Below, one piece after another: positions 14,103-17,253 of a DNA stretch of 17,253 nucleotides. Position numbers and translations under genes: made by a program. How positions within the stretch are numbered: the stretch's first letter is position 1; every line of letters starts with the position of its first letter. The notes below the pieces were generated by a model. That model saw only the letters and a program-made list of their open reading frames with translations. It was not told the origin of the DNA and searched no databases. The DNA comes from an uncultured Oscillospiraceae bacterium (GTDB lineage: Bacteria; Bacillota; Clostridia; Oscillospirales; Oscillospiraceae), in the NCBI GenBank assembly GCA_934668605.1, contig CAKUNY010000022.1, positions 1 to 17,253 on the forward strand, read 5' to 3'.

Positions 14103-14576
14103 ATGGCAAAGGAATTCAAAATCAGCACCCTGCGGCTCAAGGAGCTCGAGCAGGAGCTGTTCTATCTCAAGACGACCCGTGAAAAAGAGGTCGCCGAGCA
14201 GATCAAGGAAGCGCGCTCTTTTGGCGATCTGTCCGAAAACAGCGAATATGACGAGGCCAAAAACGAGCAGGCCAAGCTCTATGGCCGCATCGCAGAGGTC
14301 GAGAATATCCTCGCGCACGCCGTGATCATCGACGAGAACGAGGACGCAGAGGGCAAGATCGGCCTTGGCTGCACGATCAAAGTGCTCGATATGGAGACCG
14401 AAGAGGAAGAAATTTACGCCATCGTCGGCTCGCAGGAGGCAAACCCCATGGAGTGCCGCATCTCGGACGACTCTCCGTTCGGCAAGGCGCTGCTCGGCCA
14501 CTCGGTGGGCGAGATCGTCGAAGTAGAAGCCCCGATCGGCACGCTGCGCTACAAAATTTTGAGCGTGGAGCGCTGA
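14103..14576 (+). CDS. greA: Transcription elongation factor GreA
   Basis: A factor that enters the RNA polymerase secondary channel and stimulates cleavage of backtracked RNA. It is 157 residues, the normal length. The N-terminal antiparallel coiled coil (about 10-75) carries the tip motif GDLSENSEYDEAK (41-53), with the acidic Asp42 and Glu45 that hold the catalytic magnesium. The C-terminal FKBP-like domain (about 83-157) includes DSPFGKALLGHSVGEIVEVEAPIG. GGAGGT (14087-14092) is 10 nt from the ATG, slightly long. Own promoter and leader hairpin are upstream. lysS follows 49 bp after the stop without a terminator, a greA-lysS order frequent in Firmicutes, so both are probably one transcript. 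Confidence 0.96.
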   Translation: MAKEFKISTLRLKELEQELFYLKTTREKEVAEQIKEARSFGDLSENSEYDEAKNEQAKLYGRIAEVENILAHAVIIDENEDAEGKIGLGCTIKVLDMETEEEEIYAIVGSQEANPMECRISDDSPFGKALLGHSVGEIVEVEAPIGTLRYKILSVER

Positions 14577-14625
14577 AGAGCAAAGGCTGCAAATACAGAA
14601 TTTACGATAGAATCGAGGGAAAACG

Positions 14626-16575
14626 ATGGAGCAGGAAAAGAAGAATCAGAACCAGCCTGCCGCGCAGGAGGTTTCCGTCGGCGATCAGATCAAGGTGCGC
14701 CGCGAGAAATTAGCCAACCTGCAGGCCGAGGGACGCAACCCCTTTGAAATCACGAAATTTGTCCAGACCACCAACACCAGCGAAATCAAAGCGCATTTTG
14801 ACGAGATGGAGGGCAAACCTGTTTCCATCGCTGGCCGGCTCATGTCCAAGCGCGGCATGGGCAAGGTTTCCTTCTGCGATTTGCAGGACAAGGAAGGCCG
14901 CATCCAGCTCTACGCCCGCAAGGACGAGATGGACGAGGACGAGTATAACCGCTTCAAGAAGTACGACATCGGCGATATCGTCGGCGTCGAGGGCGAGGTG
15001 TTCCGGACGCAGCGCGGCGAAATGTCCGTGCGCGCGAAGAAGATCACGCTGCTTTCCAAGTCCTTGCTCCCGCTTCCCGAGAAGTTCCACGGTCTGACCG
15101 ACAAGGAAACGCGCTACCGTCAGCGCTATGTCGACCTGATCGTGAACCCCGAGGTCAAGCGGAACTTCATCATTCGCTCGCAGTTCATCAAGCATCTGCG
15201 CGATTATCTCGACAATATGGGTTATATCGAGGTTGAAACCCCCGTGCTCAACACCATCGCGGGCGGCGCGGCGGCAAGACCCTTCATTACCCACCACAAT
15301 ACGCTCGACATCGACATGTACATGCGCATCGCGACGGAGCTTCCCTTGAAGCGCCTGATCGTCGGCGGCATGGACAGAGTCTATGAGGTCGGCCGCATTT
15401 TCCGCAACGAGGGCATGGACCCCAAGCACAACCCCGAGTTTACAACGGTCGAACTGTATCAGGCCTACGCCGATTTCCACGACATGATGGACATCGCCGA
15501 GGGCGTTTACACGACGTTTGCCCAGAAATACCTCGGCACGTACGAGCTCGAGTGGATGGGCGAAAAGGTCGACCTGACGCCCGGCTGGCCGCGGCTGACG
15601 ATGATCGAAGCCGTCAAGAAGTATGTCGGCATTGACTTCGGCGCCATTTCCGACGATGCAGAGGCTGTCGCGGCGGCAAAGGCAGTCGGTGTGGAGCTGG
15701 CGGAGGCCGCCGAAAAGACGTGGGGCAATGCGCTCTATGCGTGCTTCGATCAGAAGGTCGAAGAGCAGCTCGTCCAGCCGACGTTCATCACCATGTACCC
15801 GGTCGAGGTCTCGCCGCTTACCAAGCGCAGCCCGATTGACCCGAGACTCACCGAGCGCTTTGAGTTCTTCATCTGCCGCGCGGAGATGGGCAACGCTTAC
15901 TCCGAGCTCAATGACCCGATCGACCAGCGCGAGAGATTCATGAAGCAGGTCGAGCAGCGCGAGCGCGGCGACGATGAGACGGAAATGCTCGACGAGGATT
16001 TCCTGACGGCTCTCGAGTACGGCATGCCCCCCACGGGCGGCATGGGCATGGGCATTGACCGCGCGGTCATGCTCTTTACAGGAGCCGATACGATTCGCGA
16101 CGTCATCCTCTTCCCGACGATGAAGCCGCTGGACCTTCCGAAGAAAGAAAATACAAAGGCTGAAGCCACACCCGCTGCGCCTGTTGCGGAGGAGAAGATC
16201 GACTTCTCCAAGGTCGAGATCGAGCCGCTCTTTAAGGACTTCGTCGACTTTGAGACGTTCAGTAAGTCCGACTTCCGCGCCGTGAAGGTCAAAGCGTGCG
16301 AAGCGGTCAAAAAGTCTAAAAAACTCCTGAAATTCGTGCTGGATGACGGAACTGGCGAAGATAGAATCATTCTTTCCGGTATCCACGAGTATTACGAGCC
16401 GGAAGAACTGGTTGGAAAAACGTGCGTTGCCATCACGAATCTGCCGCCACGGCCCATGATGGGCATCGACTCCTGCGGCATGCTGATCTCTGCCGTTCAT
16501 CACGAGGAAGGCGCTGAAAAGCTCCATCTTCTGATGTTAGACCCGCACATCCCTGCTGGCGCAAAAATGTATTAA
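14626..16575 (+). CDS. lysS: Lysyl-tRNA synthetase (class II) with C-terminal tRNA-binding domain
   Basis: Charges tRNA-Lys with lysine. It has 649 residues against about 490-510 for a usual bacterial LysRS. Order: an N-terminal anticodon-binding OB domain (about 66-145); the class II core with motif 1 near VETPVLN (203-209), motif 2 FRNEGMDPKHNPEFTTVE (259-276) and motif 3 GMGMGIDRAVMLF (472-484); a Lys/Ala/Pro linker (about 503-525); and an added OB-fold of the Trbp111/EMAP-II type (about 535-649, FSKSDFRAVKVKACEAVKKSKKLLKF, GMLISA). That domain binds tRNA non-specifically and is commonly found at the end of MetRS. GAGGGA lies 5 nt before the ATG. In the lines I counted, the added domain is AT-richer (about 45-63% GC) than the core (up to 68%). 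The gene is complete, and integrated-element DNA begins just after its stop. Confidence 0.95.
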   Translation: MEQEKKNQNQPAAQEVSVGDQIKVRREKLANLQAEGRNPFEITKFVQTTNTSEIKAHFDEMEGKPVSIAGRLMSKRGMGKVSFCDLQDKEGRIQLYARKDEMDEDEYNRFKKYDIGDIVGVEGEVFRTQRGEMSVRAKKITLLSKSLLPLPEKFHGLTDKETRYRQRYVDLIVNPEVKRNFIIRSQFIKHLRDYLDNMGYIEVETPVLNTIAGGAAARPFITHHNTLDIDMYMRIATELPLKRLIVGGMDRVYEVGRIFRNEGMDPKHNPEFTTVELYQAYADFHDMMDIAEGVYTTFAQKYLGTYELEWMGEKVDLTPGWPRLTMIEAVKKYVGIDFGAISDDAEAVAAAKAVGVELAEAAEKTWGNALYACFDQKVEEQLVQPTFITMYPVEVSPLTKRSPIDPRLTERFEFFICRAEMGNAYSELNDPIDQRERFMKQVEQRERGDDETEMLDEDFLTALEYGMPPTGGMGMGIDRAVMLFTGADTIRDVILFPTMKPLDLPKKENTKAEATPAAPVAEEKIDFSKVEIEPLFKDFVDFETFSKSDFRAVKVKACEAVKKSKKLLKFVLDDGTGEDRIILSGIHEYYEPEELVGKTCVAITNLPPRPMMGIDSCGMLISAVHHEEGAEKLHLLMLDPHIPAGAKMY

Positions 16576-16585
16576 ATTCCCAATC

Positions 16586-16625
16586 TGACACGTTTTTGAC
16601 ACACTTTCGGAATTCAATATGACAC
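16586..16625. repeat. Three TGACAC direct repeats (candidate integrase arm sites)
   Basis: TGACAC occurs at 16586-16591, 16597-16602 and 16620-16625, all in the same orientation, with start-to-start distances of 11 and 23 bp (one and about two helical turns). They lie between the lysS stop and the tyrosine recombinase gene, where such enzymes have arm-type binding sites. The assignment is inferred from position and phasing. Confidence 0.5.
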
Positions 16626-16631
16626 AATATG

Positions 16632-16670
16632 AAGCTGGAATGCACAGATGCCCTGTGCATTCCAGTTTTT
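16632..16670 (+). terminator. Strong intrinsic terminator after lysS
   Basis: Perfect 12-bp stem CTGGAATGCACA (16635-16646)/TGTGCATTCCAG (16654-16665), 7-nt loop, extended by A-T pairs and ending in T5. It stops lysS transcription before the convergent recombinase gene. It lies on the far side of the TGACAC repeats, so it may belong to the inserted element rather than to lysS originally. Confidence 0.88.
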
Positions 16671-16671
16671 C

Positions 16672-17253
16672 TTATCCGAAAAGTTTGATTTTTGCACTCA
16701 TGTTTTGTACCGAATTTTTGAGGGTGTCCTCTGTGATATGCGCATAAATATCCAGAGTTGTACTGATCTCGGCGTGTCCCATAATTGTTTGGATTGCCTT
16801 ATGATTGGACTCGACCTCAAACATTCGCGTACAGAACGTATGCCGCAGACTATGAACGGAGAAATGTGGGAGTAATAGAGGCGGTCGCTGGTCTTCTTCG
16901 GCAAGCTTCAATTCCTCTGCGTTGTAGTCTCGGATGATTCGTTCAATCGCGCGATTCAGACTGTGGGGATTCAGCAGGTCTCCATAGCGGTTCCGAAAGA
17001 TAAAATCTGTGTAGCCGTCAATTGTCGGACTGGGCGTATCATAGAGCGTGTCCAAAATAGCAATCAGTCCAGCCAGCTCAGCTAGGACTTCTGGACACAT
17101 CGGAATGCAGCGGATGCTGCTTTCTGTCTTCGGCGTTGAGATTAGAAATCGGCATTTTCCGTCAATCTTTCGGTACAGTAGATTGTGATTGACGGAAATA
17201 AGCTCGTTTTCAAAATCAATGTCTTTCCGTGTCAGGCCGACGCATTCTGCGAT
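16672..17253 (-). CDS. Tyrosine recombinase/integrase, partial (N-terminus beyond the window)
   Basis: C-terminal 193 residues of a phage/ICE-type integrase. The reading frame stays open to the window edge, through the methionine at 17100, so that is not the start. Visible catalytic-domain landmarks are the beta-hairpin lysine in STPKTESS (visible residue 42), HSLRH with His134 and Arg137, IMGHAEISTTLDIYAH with His160, and the nucleophile Tyr170. The first catalytic Arg should lie just upstream of the first visible residues (IAECVGLT), outside the window. Local GC (roughly 37-45% in the lines I counted) is well below that of the neighbouring genes, which fits horizontal transfer. The gene converges on lysS and would excise or insert an element extending to the right. 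Phage versus conjugative element cannot be told. Confidence 0.92.
   Translation of the reverse strand: MAECVGLTRKDIDFENELISVNHNLLYRKIDGKCRFLISTPKTESSIRCIPMCPEVLAELAGLIAILDTLYDTPSPTIDGYTDFIFRNRYGDLLNPHSLNRAIERIIRDYNAEELKLAEEDQRPPLLLPHFSVHSLRHTFCTRMFEVESNHKAIQTIMGHAEISTTLDIYAHITEDTLKNSVQNMSAKIKLFG

Noticed and set aside
14710..16527. Long minus-strand open frame (605 codons) opposite lysS
   Set aside because: It mirrors the codon pattern of lysS in a GC-rich gene, shows no known domain and has no start signals. A shadow frame.
16672..17100. Taking the integrase start at the methionine at 17100
   Set aside because: The frame stays open to the window edge and the extra 51 residues encode conserved integrase sequence, including the STPKTESS hairpin lysine.
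1..17253. tRNA, rRNA, CRISPR array, toxin-antitoxin or defence genes
   Set aside because: Both strands were read for cloverleaf ends, rRNA blocks, regularly spaced repeats and relevant motifs; none were seen.

Overview
The window looks like ordinary chromosome from a fairly GC-rich Gram-positive of the class Clostridia, probably an Oscillospiraceae-type gut bacterium. The evidence is the strong AGGAGG-type ribosome sites, sigma-A promoters spaced 17 bp, an FMN riboswitch in front of ribU, a Gram-positive ftsEX/PcsB-like/S41 protease cluster and a DUF4830 protein. The genus is not decidable from the sequence alone. Only the right end, from about 16576, is clearly mobile-element DNA.

Left part (1-7724). 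hpt (minus) diverges from a LysR-type regulator (plus). The two promoters appear to share one -10 palindrome, and a perfect 15-bp LysR-box-like palindrome sits near -65 of the hpt promoter. lysR and recQ converge on a 109-bp intergenic element built as an imperfect inverted duplication (MITE-like). Then, all on the minus strand (listed from the right, in transcription order): a DUF4830 membrane-anchored protein; ribU with promoter, FMN riboswitch and terminator; a DUF2238 membrane protein overlapping an Aur1-like PAP2 phosphatase; a DivIVA-like coiled-coil protein with its own promoter; and recQ.

Middle and right (7808-16575), all on the plus strand: an RsuA-family rRNA pseudouridine synthase closed by a terminator; a CdaR/PucR-type regulator; ftsE and ftsX; a secreted coiled-coil M23 peptidase (PcsB/CwlO-like); a terminator; an S41 carboxy-terminal protease; greA; and lysS. 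FtsEX normally drives a coiled-coil murein hydrolase across the membrane, so ftsE-ftsX-M23 reads as a complete cell-wall cleavage module. greA has a perfect consensus promoter whose -35 overlaps the protease stop codon, and a short hairpin terminator lies in the leader before the gene. lysS is about 150 codons longer than usual because of a C-terminal Trbp111/EMAP-type tRNA-binding domain.

Right edge (16576-17253). Three TGACAC repeats spaced 11 and 23 bp apart, a strong hairpin terminator, and the C-terminal two thirds or so of an AT-richer tyrosine recombinase running off the window mark the end of an integrated element beside the 3' end of lysS.

I found no rRNA, tRNA, CRISPR array or IS element. 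I saw no convincing undescribed multi-gene system. The best leads are regulatory (hpt/lysR region, greA leader), the inverted-repeat element, the LysRS fusion and the element boundary.
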